A stretch of DNA of 64,000 nt from Hevea brasiliensis (Eukaryota; Streptophyta; Magnoliopsida; Malpighiales; Euphorbiaceae): positions 33,823,967-33,887,966 of the forward strand of contig NC_079495.1 of NCBI RefSeq assembly GCF_030052815.1. The letters run 5' to 3'. Of this stretch, positions 45,056 to 57,180 are shown piece by piece. Within the stretch, counting starts at the first letter, position 1, and every line of letters starts with the position of its first letter. Under the pieces are notes generated by a model. That model made no database searches and was not told the DNA's origin. It saw nothing but the letters and a program-made list of their open reading frames with translations. The position numbers were made by a program, and so were the translations under genes.

Positions 45056-45371
45056 GAATTGTGATTTCAATTATGATTTATGTACAATTAATTTTGTTGA
45101 AATTACCTTAAATGTTTAGTTGTGATTTGATGAATTGAAATTCGTGATCAAAGTCATTTTATACAAATGATTTATATTATTGGCAATGAATATTTTGAGT
45201 TTTGGAATTTGATGAGTATTTAGATTTCTAAATTATTTACTGTAAATTTTGTCAATGTATATTGTACTATGTTTTAAATTATAGTTGCACACTACTGAGT
45301 TCACCACTCAGCGATAGCTTTGTATGCTGTCGCAGGCGAAAAGAGCATAGAGTAATTGAGTAAGCTTCTTT

Positions 45372-48300
45372 TGTCACACCTTACCCCTCTTTAAGGCATA
45401 ACATGATCCCGTAGAATACCTAATGAACTACCGAACTTCACCTACCGATAACTCATTAAGTACCCTACCAGGGATTTTAAAACAATTTTCTTATTTTTGA
45501 TAAGTGGTGAGCATTTCTAATAAGTATTTTAAACATGTAATTAAGTTGAAAGTTAGTTAGAAATTTTAGCCCATTTTATTTTTTCGCAAATTTTATAAAA
45601 TTTTGACAGAGTTCCCTCTGTATTTTGAGAAAATAGTTCTTCAAATACCTGTAAAAAGCACTTCTAAAAATTTTCTCAACAACTGCTTCAATTTCAAACT
45701 CAATCTCAAACAATTTCTCAACACATTTATCAACTTTCAATTTAAAATCCAGTATCCAATGATCATCAAAATACTAACAATCCATTTCATTCAAATTAAA
45801 TAAAATAGTTCCATTCATATTTCATTAGAAACAAAACAATTTAAATAGATCATTACAAAATTTACATTAAGAGAATTTCAAACTACAATATATATTACAA
45901 CTTTATACAAATTTTATACAACTGCTCAAGACCCATTTTTACATGTCCATACATTTATGTGCAATATATACATCAAAAGAAATATTTACAATTAGGGTAT
46001 AAATTATACCCGAAGACTTTAGGCTGAATGATCCTCAATCTTTAGCAGCTCAGTCTGCTGCTCCTCTAGTCTTTGTATCTCATGACAAAGAATAAAGCTA
46101 TCGCTGAGTACTAGGACTCAGTGGTGCACAACATACTAAAATAATCTTTATGCAAAAATAAAATCACATTTATTCAAAAATTTGACTAAACATGAGCATT
46201 AAACACAAAACATGAATTATGAGATTTTAATGCAAACCACGTTCATTTCGAAGTATCAAAACACATTTCATAAAACCCACAGTTAGATCATGCCATTCGA
46301 AACAAATAGAATCTCAATAGCCAGAGGCTAAAGAGAAATCACATCACAAGGCTAGCTAGCTCAAATATATGGATATCCATTCACATCCTCTTCTACTGGC
46401 ACACCTCAACACTTCTCCAGAGAAGGAATCAAAATTCGAAACTAATTACCCCCACTAGTCGTGCTAGTGAGGTGTTCAAATATATGGTCATGATACTGTG
46501 GTTTCAAAACATATCTCAACAATTTGCTAAACATTGCTATTTCAAATATACACAATAACTTTCACAGTTTAAATCAAAACATCATAAATAATGTCACAAA
46601 TAAACTTTCAACAATTCCAAAGCACAAGTAAAATACATATTTCGTTCACTTTATCAATGAATTTTAAAGCATGGAGATGTTGTGCACAAACCTCAATCGA
46701 GTCGTCCCTTAGCCTCGACTCGGTTCCTCGGGTTCCTTCCCAATATTCTGTTCAACTGAAACACACAATTTTACAATGTTTCAGTACTAGAACTTAACAC
46801 AAATCCAAAATAAATTTAGCTTCACATTTACCTAGTTCTAACGTGTTAAATTCGACGTTCTCGAAATTTTTGTGTTTCGGGTTACTATTCACTACACTAT
46901 TCAAGTCAAATAGTTGACTTTCTAAGGCTTAATAGGTATGGGAACTCCAACTTCACCCACATACCACATTTTAGTCATTAAATTTGTTGGTTTTGGTCAT
47001 TTTCTCAAAGCTTAAATCCTTTTGGCCAAATTGTCAAATTTTCAGTTTTGGTGCTCCAAGTTGCACTGTTTCATTGGTTCTTTTACTGTTGGAATTTGGC
47101 AAACCTTCCTTCATAGAAAATGTTCCTTATTGTCTTAAGTGTATTTTCATTTTTGAATCACCCCAATTGGAGTTTTATAGCTCAATTTATAACCAAAATA
47201 TAATTACTGTTCACGCAATCGCTCATGCCGCAATTTAGGTTCGCGATTTTTATCCAATTTCATTCAATAATTTGATCAAGTTAAGTCCATAATTTGGTCT
47301 AATTTCCTTCATACAAAATGTTCTACTACGTCTTAGGTTTCCATCGGTTCAAGAATCGCCTAAATCGGAGATTTCTAGAGAGAGTTATAGCCATTGGAAC
47401 TTTACTATTCAAATAGAAATCTGCAGTTTTGCAGGTTCAGTAACTCAACTTTGCTCAATCATTTGATTAGGTTAATGGCATAATTTGGGTTAGTGTTCTT
47501 CATTAAAGTTTTAGATCTATATCTTATCTAATTACTGGTAAAATTTCAGGTCATTTTGACCTACCTAGCTCGAATTATGACCAAATGAACAATTACTGTT
47601 CATTTGGTCAGTTTGTGCAGTGGCAACTGCTCTCATTTCACTTTGGTCAATTGGTTCACTAAGTTTTGGTCAGTTTTTGGCCATGGTTCCTTAATGAAAA
47701 TTGTGCTATTTTATGTCTATTTTCATCCGCAATTGGTGGCATATCAATTGGACTTGTAAAATTTCTATTTTGGTCCTTCAAAGTTGGCTTAGTCATGCTG
47801 CCAGCAGCATGACCATTTGCCCTACGAATTTAACTTTCATTCTCACAATTTCCACACATCTCTTTTGGTCATTATTGACCATTTTTCATCTCACAATAGA
47901 CCAAAGTCATCATTTAAGCATTTCTCCAAAATTTGGTTCACAAACCCTAACATTCAAACCCTAACTCATTCATCTCATGCATTTAACTACATTTAATGGT
48001 TTTAATGCTAATCATTCAACTAAGTAAGGTTTCCAAACTCATTCAAAACCCTCAAGCCATACAATTGATGTCCCCTCTTCAAGCTGGCCGAATTTCAGCA
48101 ATGGTCCTTCCCTCATATTTTTATTTCCTTTCATAAATTCCAAGCTCATTTCAACCACTAATTATGCATTTAAATGGAAAAATAAGGAGTTTAATATACT
48201 AACCTCAACTTAAAGCTTCAAATCTCTCTCTTAGCCCTTCTTTCCTCTTGTAGTCTTCTTCTCAAGTTATAATAACAAGCTCTAGGGAGGTTTTTAAGGG

Positions 48301-49092
48301 AGTTATTAGGATCAAGTGGAGAAATTAAAACTTGAGTGCAAGCTTTAATGGAAAATTTCCATGGAGGGAATATGGAGAAGATGGGGCGGCAAGATGGAAG
48401 GAAGAAGAAGTGATTTTTACTTTTTTTTTCTTTTATTTTATTTATTTATTTTAGTTATGGAAGACCACAAAATTTCTAATTAATTAATTAAATTAATTAG
48501 TTTAGTTATGGCATCATGCATGAGGTCATGCATGATGTCATCACCTTTTTACTTTTTGATTTTTTCCTTTTTTTTTCTATTTTTCTATTAGTTCTTTAAT
48601 TTAATTCTCGATTCCGAAATTTTTTTTCTCCAATTTTATTTGACAGTTAGGTCAAGAGTCAGCTCTTAGGGTCAATTGACCAAATTGCCCCTCGCCGGTT
48701 CATCCCGGTTTGCAAATAATTCCATATTTCTTTCGGTTCCCTGACCTAATTATTTGACTGACTTAACAGTTCTTTTTCGTGATTTTCTTTTTTTCACTGT
48801 GTCCATAAGGGTCCTAAGGACCGCAGCGTCACTTTTTAGGGTTCGAAATTTGAGTTTAAAATGACTTCGCAGTCGTTCCCGAGGAGGTCACCCATCGCTG
48901 TGACTCTCGGCTCGTTTAACTTCTTATGTTCTGTTTTTCTTGTTTATACTTAACTAATTAAACATTACTAATTATTTGTGTTTGTGGTTTATCTAGTTGT
49001 CTTAAGTGTGGTTCTAATCCCCTTAACTGTCCGGAACGACACCGGTCACCGGAACAGTGAAATCTACCAGGTTATGCAAACGGGGTGTTACA
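45372..49092 (-). repeat. TK-A2 3' LTR (3721 bp)
   Basis: Plus strand TGTCACACC to GGGGTGTTACA. On the minus strand it carries the palindrome at 48537-48512, a donor-like GAG/GTTAGT near 48203, the 188-bp repeats and the acceptor-like TTTTTACAG near 45650. Confidence 0.95.
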
Positions 49093-49111
49093 ATTCTTCC
49101 CCCCCTTAAAA
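49093..49111 (-). other. Polypurine tract of TK-A2
   Basis: Minus strand TTTTAAGGGGGGGAAGAAT abutting the LTR start at 49092. Confidence 0.9.
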
Positions 49112-49129
49112 TAAATTTCGTCTCGAAAT

Positions 49130-50709
49130 TTTATCTGGTATCAATCTCTGAACAGCTGTGGGTGCTGTCTCCTCATGTCCTCCTCTCATTCCCAAGTAGC
49201 CTCCTGGCCCGAATGATGGTTCCACAGCACTTTTACCAACGGTATTTGCTTGTTCCGTAGCTGCTTCACCTCATAAGCCAAAATCTTTATTGGTTCTTCT
49301 TCATATGTGAGGTCTGGATTCACTTCAATTTCCTCTACTGGTAGTACATGAGATGGGTCTGATCGATACCTCCTCAACATAGACACATGGAAGACATTAT
49401 GTATCTTCTCTAACTCTGGAGGTAGTGCCAAACGGTATGCCAAAGGACCCACTCTTTCCAGAACCTCGTATGGCCCAATGAAGCGAGGACTCAGTTTCCC
49501 CTTTCTGCCGAATCTCATAATTCTCTTCCAAGGAGAAACTTTGAGGAAAACTTTCTCACCCACTGCATACTCAATATCTCTTCTCTTCAAATCAATGTAG
49601 GACTTCGACGGTCCGATGCGCCTTAAGTCGACCTCTAATCACCTCGATTTTCTCTTCGCTTTGAACGATTTCAGGTCCAATCATCTTTCTTTCACCCACA
49701 TCATCCCAACACAACGGGGTTCTACATTTCCTGCCATACAAAGCTTCATATGGAGGCATTCCAATGCTTGATTGGTAGCTGTTGTTGTAAGCAAGCTCAA
49801 TCAAAGGCAAGTGTATATCCCAACTACCCTCAAACTCAATCACACAAGCCCGTAGCATGTCCTCCAAGATCTGAATTACCCTCTCGTGATCGCCATCCGT
49901 CTGGGTGGAATGCGATCGAAGTTCAATCTAGTTCTGGGCTCTCTCAAGACTACCCTAATCTAGAAGTGAACCTAGGATCTCTGTCTGACACGATGGATAC
50001 TGGCACTCCATGCAGTCTCACAATCTCATCGATATATACCTTGGCCAATCTTTCCAAACTATAATCCATCCGGACTGGTAGAAAATGAGCAAACTTAGTT
50101 AGTCTGTCGACAATAAACCATACTGCATCATGACTCTTCTGTGTCCTCGGAAGTCCCATCACAAAATCCATCGTTATTCTTTCCCATTTCCATTCCGCAT
50201 CGTAGTCGATGTAACAACCCAGTAGGTACTTGATGCTCTGCCTTTACTTGCTGACAAGTTAGGCATTTGGATATAAACTCTGCCACATCTCGTTTCATAC
50301 CCATCCACCAGTAATGCTCCTTTAGCCCTCTATACATTTTTGTACCACCAGGGTGCATGGCAAAAGGAGACTCATGTGCTTCCTTCAAAATGATCTTCCT
50401 CAATTCAACATCATTAGGAACACATATTCGCCTGGTGTAGCATGAGACCATCATCTCTCGATTGAGAATTGGGTTTCTTGCCTGCTCGACTTCTTCCAAC
50501 ACGATATCTGCGATCATTACGGCGACCATTCTAATTTGATCAATCAACACTGGCTGTACATGCCATGCAACTGCTGTCTGCCCATCATCATTAATCTCTA
50601 AGCTGGCATGCAATGATCTCAACTCATGTACCAAAGACAAAGGAGTAACTCGTAGACTTGCCATAGTCTTGCGACTTAAGGCGTCAGCCACAACATTAGC
50701 TTTTCCTGG
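49130..50709 (-). pseudogene. pol: TK-A2 integrase and chromodomain
   Basis: Read leftward. Integrase N-terminus ([32 protein letters not shown]) at about 50350-50240, core [18 protein letters not shown] and [14 protein letters not shown] at 50171-49960, then small indels near 50200, 49955 and 49900 that shift the frame. It is open again at 49867-49592 (MEDMLRACVIEFEGSWDIHL) and 49590-49186 (LSPRFIGPYEVLERVGPLAY, chromodomain EEEPIKILAYEVKQLRNKQI, PLVKVLW, ATWE). A TGA at 49188-49186 sits where TK-A1 has CAA, both explicable from CGA. No intron-like insertion is present at the place of the TK-B one. Confidence 0.92.
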
Positions 50710-52088
50710 CTAATAGTCTATCAGGCAATCATAGTCTTTTATCAACTCTAACCATCTCCTCTGTCTCAAATTCAGCTCTTTCTGGGTGCCCAAATACTTC
50801 AAACTCTTATGATCTGTATAGATGTAACACTTTTCCCCATACAAATAGTGTCTCCAGATCTTAAGAGCAAACACTATAGCTGCAAGCTCCAAGTCATGTG
50901 TTGGATAATTCCTCTCATGCGGTTTTAGCTGGCGTGATGCATAGGCAATGACATTTCGATCTTGCATCAATACACAGCCTAACCCATTGTGAGAAGCATC
51001 ACTATATACTGTATATTCTTTACCTGGAGTAGGTAAAGTCAGGACTGGAGCTTTAGTCAAACATCTCTTCAATTCTTCAAAACTCTGCTGGCATTTGTCC
51101 GTCCACTGAAATTTTACATCTTTTCTAAGCAGCTTGATCAATGGAGATGCCAACATGGAGAATCCCTTCACAAATCTACGGTAGTATCCAGCTAAACCCA
51201 AAAAACTACGAATTTCTGTGATATTTCTAGGTGGCCTCCAATTAAGGACAGCTTCAATCTTACTTGGATCTACCTTAATACCCTCTGCTGATACTATGTG
51301 CCCCAAAAAGGATATCTCCTTCAGCCAAAATTCACATTTCGACAATTTGGCATATAGCTGTTTCTCTCTCAAAGTCTGCAGTACAATCCGCAGATGTCTA
51401 TCATGCTCTTCTGCATTTCTCGAATAGACCAATATATCATCTATAAATACCACAACAAACTGGTCGAGGTATGGTCTGAAGATAGTGTTCATCAGATCCA
51501 TAAAAGCAGCCGGAGCATTAGTTAACCCAAATGGCATGACTAGGAATTCATAATGGCCATAGCGGGTTCTGAAGGCAGTTTTGGCAATACTCTGCTCTTG
51601 TACTTTCAACTGATAATAACCTGATTTTAGGTCAATTTTGGAGAACACAGCTGCACCCCTCAACTGATCAAACAAATCATCAATACGGGGTAATGGATAT
51701 CTATTCTTTATTGTCACCTTGTTCAACTGCCGATAATCAATACACAAGCGGAGAGTGCCATCTTTCTTTTTTGCAAACAACACTGGCGCTCCCCAAGGTG
51801 ACACACTAGGGCGGATAAAGCCCTTGTCAAGCAGTTCTTGCAACTGCACTTTCAACTCTTTTAATTCTGCAGGTGCCATTCTATATGGCGTTATGGAGAT
51901 TGGGTCCACACCAGGCATAACATCAATCTCAAACTGCACCTCTCTTTCTGGAGGTAATCCTGGCAATTCATCAGGAAACACATCCGGAAAGTCACATACA
52001 GTAGGGATGTCCCTCAGTGCTGGACTCCCCACTTGGGTGTCTATCACATGTGCCAAGTATGCTTCACACCCCTTTCTGATCGGCAACC
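50710..52088 (-). pseudogene. pol: TK-A2 reverse transcriptase and RNase H (stop-free block)
   Basis: The longest undamaged coding stretch of a TK-A element in the window, about 460 residues. It starts at the TK-C insertion site with [16 protein letters not shown], then [40 protein letters not shown], catalytic FIDDILVYS at about 51446-51420, [20 protein letters not shown], and RNase H with [30 protein letters not shown] and [20 protein letters not shown]. It ends at a TAG (50712-50710) where TK-A1 has CAG. It is cut from its protease by the solo LTR at 52094-55328 and so cannot be made as a polyprotein. Confidence 0.94.
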
Positions 52089-52093
52089 GAAAT

Positions 52094-55000
52094 TGTAACA
52101 CCCTATGTTCGTGAATGCGTTCTCGTTCGGTGACCGGTGTTGTCCTGGACAGACTAGGATGCCTAGAACTACACTTCGATATGATTGAGTAGACATTAAA
52201 TAATGAAATACAAGAAAAGAAAATACAAGAAAAACAAAGGAAAAATAATAGTAAAGAAATGCAACCAAGTTAAGCGAGCCGGGAACCCTACCGATGGGTG
52301 ATCAGACCGGAAGTCACTGCGTGGACCGTTGACTAGCTCGGATCATGGGAACCCTGGAAAATATTTTTAGGACTCAAATAAATATTTATTGAAGTATAAA
52401 TATCATTAGAAATATCAAAGAAAAATTAATTAATTAGTGCAAAGAAAAGTGAGAAATCGAAAAACGGACAAAACCCGGTGTTACCGAAAAATCGGGAATG
52501 CAACCCGAACAGGGGCATTGTGGTCATTTGACATCCCGAGTTGTCTTTTGACCTAAATGTCCATTAAAAATAAATAATATTACACTTGGAAAATGTCAAA
52601 GAAAAATTAGTAAGTCAATATAAATAAAAACGAAAATTTAGAAATCGATGGGTCAAGGATTTAATTGGTAACACTAAAAATTTCGAAATACAAACCGAAT
52701 AAGGGAATTTTGGTCAATTGATACCCCGAGTTGACTTTTGACTTAAATGTCCATGAAAAATTAGTAGTGTTAAAAATTTAATAATGCAAAAAAAAAAAAT
52801 TGAAGTCAAATGTGTGGAGTAATTAAGAGGAATTAAGGGTAAAATGTGGAATAATTAAAAATTTAGATTATTTAAATGTTAATTATGTTAGTGGAGCACT
52901 ATGGATTATTTAAACTCATTAAGTGGAAAGTATTTCAACTAAACAAGTCAAATTCTTCAACATTTGAAAAACATTGCGAATTCAAATGACTCTCTCCAAA
53001 CTTCCATAGCCAACTTTCATGCAAAGCTTAATCTCTCCCCTTTCATGCCATAAATCCAACAAGTCCCTTCATGAAAGTTTATCCTCACATCAAGAACAAT
53101 CCTTGGGCAGCCATTAGGAGAGGAAATAGTGGAGTTGTCAAGGGCAGCAAGGGTCACACATATGAGGTAAGTGCAAAGAACCCCCACCCTTCCTTCTTTA
53201 AAGTTGATGAGCTTCATGAGGTGAGTTGAATTCTCTTGAAATTTAAGAGAAATGATAAGTCTACACTCCTTCTAATTTCTGGTAGCCTTGAGGAGAGCTA
53301 GGTTTAGATGGTTTTGAATGATTAAACTTGCTGAATGTTGCTTGAGAGTGAATATAGACATGTATATAGGTTGAATTGTATGTATAATTGAAATTGAAAA
53401 ATTATTAGGGTTTTAATGTTAAATTGGGGCTGTTTAATTATGATGAAATTTTGATGATGACTTGATGAAATTGAGACTATTTAATGAGTATTAGAAGTGC
53501 CATGTATGCTTATTTGGAGTTTGGAAGAAGGAGGATTGCCAAATTGGAAGTGCAAATTGTGTGCAGGTTGTGTGATTGATGAATGCAGTGTATAAATTAG
53601 GTTATAAGTGTAAAGTTGTGACTCCAATTGGTATGAGACCAATTGGAGGTGAAACTAGGCACAAAATGTGCCAACTTTCATGAAGGAAGCTTGCCAAAAT
53701 TCTGCTTGCAAGGTAGCTTGAAAAATGACCAAATCCGGATTAAGTGCAATTGAGGCCTGAAAGCTGACCATTTGGGCAGCAGTTAGTTTTTAGGCCATAA
53801 CTCACTCAAAACAGGTCCATTTGACCTGAAATTTTAACCATGAATAGTTAAGACCCATATCTACAAGTCTTATGAAGACACCAAAGCCCAGAAATGGCCA
53901 TAAGCAAGTCAAATAGCTTGCACAAGTTCGGGTCTAAAAACTGGCCGAACCAAAGTTGACCAAAATTGACCTAAAATGACCAAATTTGATGCCATTTGAC
54001 CAGCAATAGTAAAATGACCATAACTTGGTCTACATAACTCAGAATGACCTAAAATTTTTCCCCGCATTCCGTGAGACATAGATCTACAAGTTTGTAGTTT
54101 TGACCGAAACCCGAAAACCGAGGGAACTAGGTCGTCCGGCTAGGTCAAACTGGTATCCCGGAATCCAGCAAGTTGCAATAAAATGCACTAAACAAGGAAA
54201 TGAAATTGGTAACGTGTACCAACCCTAAAACACTATCGAATGTGACATATTAGTAACACTAAAACCTAATTTACCTAGAACGCATCGAGGGTCGATATAT
54301 TAGGTGATTAAGCAAATAATAGCTTTCAGTGAATTACTTATCAAGCATTATCGATAGAGACAGTTTAATTTAGTACTGAAACACTTTAAATTGTGTTTCT
54401 CAGTTAGTAAAGACTCAGGGAAAGGGAAGGAAACACTGAGTCCAAACCAGGAGATGTATATTAGAGATTTGTGCACAACGGCTATTTCTTTTGAATTTTT
54501 CAATTGAAATGAATTATGACTATTGTACATTATTGGTTTAAATTATGTTTGTGCATAATAATTAATTCTTTTGAATTTTTCAATTGGAATAAATTATGAT
54601 TATTTGTATTATTTTAAATTGTATTTGTGCACAATAAGTATTTCTTTTGAATTTTTTCAATTGAAATAAATTATGATTATTTCTATATTATTATTTTAAA
54701 TTGCGTTTGTGCACAATATTTATTTCTTTTGAATTTTTCAATTGAAATAAATTATGATTATTTGTATGTTATTATTTTAAATTGTGTTTGTGCACAATAA
54801 TTTTGACTTCTTATTTTCTACTTAAAAATTTAATTGAACATTATAGTTTTAAATTGTGTCCGTGCATAATACTTTTATATTCACTGCTTTTACTAGCAAA
54901 TTTATTTGGAGAAATGAGTTATGAATAATTTTTGATTGCTTTGGTTTTGGGAATATTATTTGGAACTTATTGTGTTGCCAACTTTACAAATGGAAACTTT

Positions 55001-55328
55001 GAGATAAAATGTGATTTATGGTTTGTATGTGATATATATTGAAGTACTTTTTACAGGTTTTTCTGAAGAACTGTTTTGTCCAAAATACAGATGGCACTCT
55101 GCCAAAATTTTTACAGAAATTCCAAATAATTCAAATGTGTTAGTTCTATCACTTCAGTTCAAAAAGGTTTTTAACACCTGTAAATAGTGCTCACCACTGT
55201 AAAAGAAGTAAGAAAAGTTTTTAAAATCCCTTGTAGTGTATTTAATGGGTTATCAGTAGACGGAGTTGGTAATTCATTAGGTATACTACGGGATCATGTT
55301 ATGCCTTACAGAGGGGTAGGGTGTGACA
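52094..55328 (+). mobile_element. Second solo LTR of TK-C (3235 bp), innermost insertion
   Basis: Starts TGTAACACCCTATGTTCGTG, ends GGGGTAGGGTGTGACA, TSD GAAAT at 52089-52093 and 55329-55333. It lies between protease and RT of TK-A2. As the deepest member of the right-hand nest it is the youngest of that chain. It has a donor-like GAG/GTAAGT (GT at 53167), an acceptor-like CTTTTTACAG ending at 55056, and a tandem array at 54471-54870. No gene seen. Confidence 0.95.
54471..54870 (+). repeat. ~80-bp tandem array in TK-C solo LTR
   Basis: Five units starting GTGCACAA or GTGCATAA at 54471, 54551, 54627, 54709, 54790 and a partial one at 54862. Each contains TTCTTTTGAATTTTTCAATTG (an A/T-rich inverted repeat, CAATTGAAA against TTTTTCAATTG) and AAATTATGATTATT. 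The first TK-C LTR has only one such unit near 44326. Confidence 0.9.
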
Positions 55329-55333
55329 GAAAT

Positions 55334-56991
55334 GATGTTTGATGGCAGTAAATGCCTCTCCCCATGTATTAGCACATCACCGTACAAAGGGAGACCAAAA
55401 GTGACTGTCTTCAGTCTACATTCAATCATAGCATGATACTTGGCTAACCAATCCATGCCCAAGATGATATCATACTCTCTAAAGGGCATTTCAATCAAGT
55501 CTGACAGGAAAACATTTCCTTGGATCACCAAAGGACAGTCTCTATAAATTCTGTTGACCCGGACCTCTTGTCCTAACGGACTAGTTACTAGCACTTCAAA
55601 ATCCATTTGCACACATAGAACAGCAAGTGAACTAACTATGCTAGCACTAACATATGAATGGGTTGAACCCGGATCAAACAACACAAATACTTCTTGATCA
55701 GAGATAGAGAATGTACCAGCTACCACATCAGAAGTCTCAGCCTCTTCTCGCTGTCTCATTGTGTAGATTCTGGTTGAAGCACTTCCTTGTCCCGACTGAC
55801 CAACTGTGCCCTGACTGCCTAAAGCAGTGCTTCTACCTCTGCCTCTTCCTCTGCCAAATGACTGTGAACCTCTGGGAGCAGGACTCTGAATAGATCCCTC
55901 GGCAGTAGTAGGAGCCGGACTATATCTCGGAGCACTAGTACAGTCTTTAGCTATATGGCCCTTGCCTCCGCAGTTAAAGCAGGCTCCAGTGGCCCAGTAA
56001 CACTCCCCCCCATGAATCTTGCCACAAGTCTCACAGGCGGCGAGAATGTGAACCCTGCTCAGCTCGACTGACCTAGGGGGTCTCTGTCCGGAGAATCGGC
56101 CCCTACCAAATCTTCCACCTCGACCCCTATTGGGTCCACTAAACTTCTTCTTTTTCCCAGAAGTCCCACCAGAACTCGGCTCTATAGACTTTTCCCCCTT
56201 GTCTTTGTCTGATTTCTGAGCTTTCTCTGATTTTTCTTTCACCGGGGTCACTTCTGATTCAATTCTCTCCAGTTCAAGTGCTTGAGACATAAGCTCTGAG
56301 AAATTGCTGTGTCGAAATCCCACAACTTGCATCCTTATGCTGGGCTTCAAACCCGTCTCAAATCTCTTGCATCTTGCCTTGCTGGTAGTAAGGAGACTCC
56401 TAGCATAATGACTTAAGCGGGAGAACTCCCTCTCATACTCTGCCACTGATCGGTTCCCTTGTTTCAGACTCAAAAATTCTTGTAGTTTCTGATCAACATA
56501 TGCATCTAGGATGTATTTCTGTCTGAACTCTCTGATGAAGTCATCCCAGGTCAACACTGGTGGTTCAGCCAAGCTGTGGGGGATGGTCTTCCACCAATCA
56601 TACGCATCCCCTTGCAGTAGCGACACAGAGTACTCAAACTTCAGTTCATCTTGGCAATGTAGCTTCTTAAATACTCTGTCCATTCTTTCAAGCCATTGCT
56701 CTGCCTCTAAAGGGTCCATCAGACTTTAAATTCTGCACCCATACTTGATAATTTATCATATTGTCTGGCTGGAGGCAGTGGTTGTGCCACAGGTGGTTGG
56801 GGTGGAGCTTGAGCAGGCATACCCCCAGCCATTTGTTGAAACATCGCAGCCATCTGCTGTGCAAACTGTGCAGGGAACTGCGGCATTTGTGGGGCTGGTG
56901 CTGCTGACCCACTAACATTCGGTAAAGCTGGGGCTTCCCCTTGTGCCTCAGCTTCAACAGACTGCTCAACTGAGCGATCCCCTTCTTCCAT
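55334..56991 (-). pseudogene. gag: TK-A2 gag and protease
   Basis: Read leftward from ATG 56991-56989: MEEGDRSVEQSVEAEAQGEA, an Ala/Pro/Gln/Met-rich N-terminus. A frameshift near 56725 moves into the frame that is then open from 56719 for over 440 codons: capsid core (AEQWLERMDRVFKKLHCQDE, YDWWKTIPHSL), Lys/Glu/Ser linker, Arg/Gly-rich stretch, zinc knuckle CFNCGGKGHIAKDC at about 55973-55932, then without any stop or shift the protease [12 protein letters not shown] (Asp near 55674) and [20 protein letters not shown]. It ends at the TK-C insertion at 55333. This shows that Gag and protease of TK-A share one frame. Confidence 0.93.
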
Positions 56992-57160
56992 TTCAGGCTG
57001 AAGTTAGGGTATCTCCTGAACAAGTAACACAAGGAGATTTCCCTCCGTTAGTTCATATTCATGATGTAATGCACTGTATGTAACAATTATGGACATTGAG
57101 CAGTTGTACTTAACAAAGAAAAGACACAAATTCATAGGTTAAAACATACTTCAAAAATTT

Positions 57161-57172
57161 GCTCTGATACCA
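57161..57172 (-). other. Primer-binding site (tRNA-Met type), TK-A2
   Basis: Minus strand TGGTATCAGAGC, eight bases inside the LTR end at 57181, the same spacing as TK-A1. The bases between it and gag (56992-57160) match 753-918 of TK-A1. Confidence 0.94.
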
Positions 57173-57180
57173 CTAAAACA

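Larger units (their letters stand above)
43277..45371 (+). repeat. TK-C solo LTR, segment 2
   Basis: Aligns with 53560-54480 and beyond of the second TK-C LTR. Carries the two ~220-bp CCATAACTTA / CCATATCTTGG repeats (43624 and 43845), a hairpin-forming duplication at 44879-44947, a 19-bp tandem triplet at 44994-45055, and near 45300 the CTCAGCGATAGCTT..CTGTCGCAG block also found in TK-A. Ends TCTTT, the TSD of TK-A2. Confidence 0.92.
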
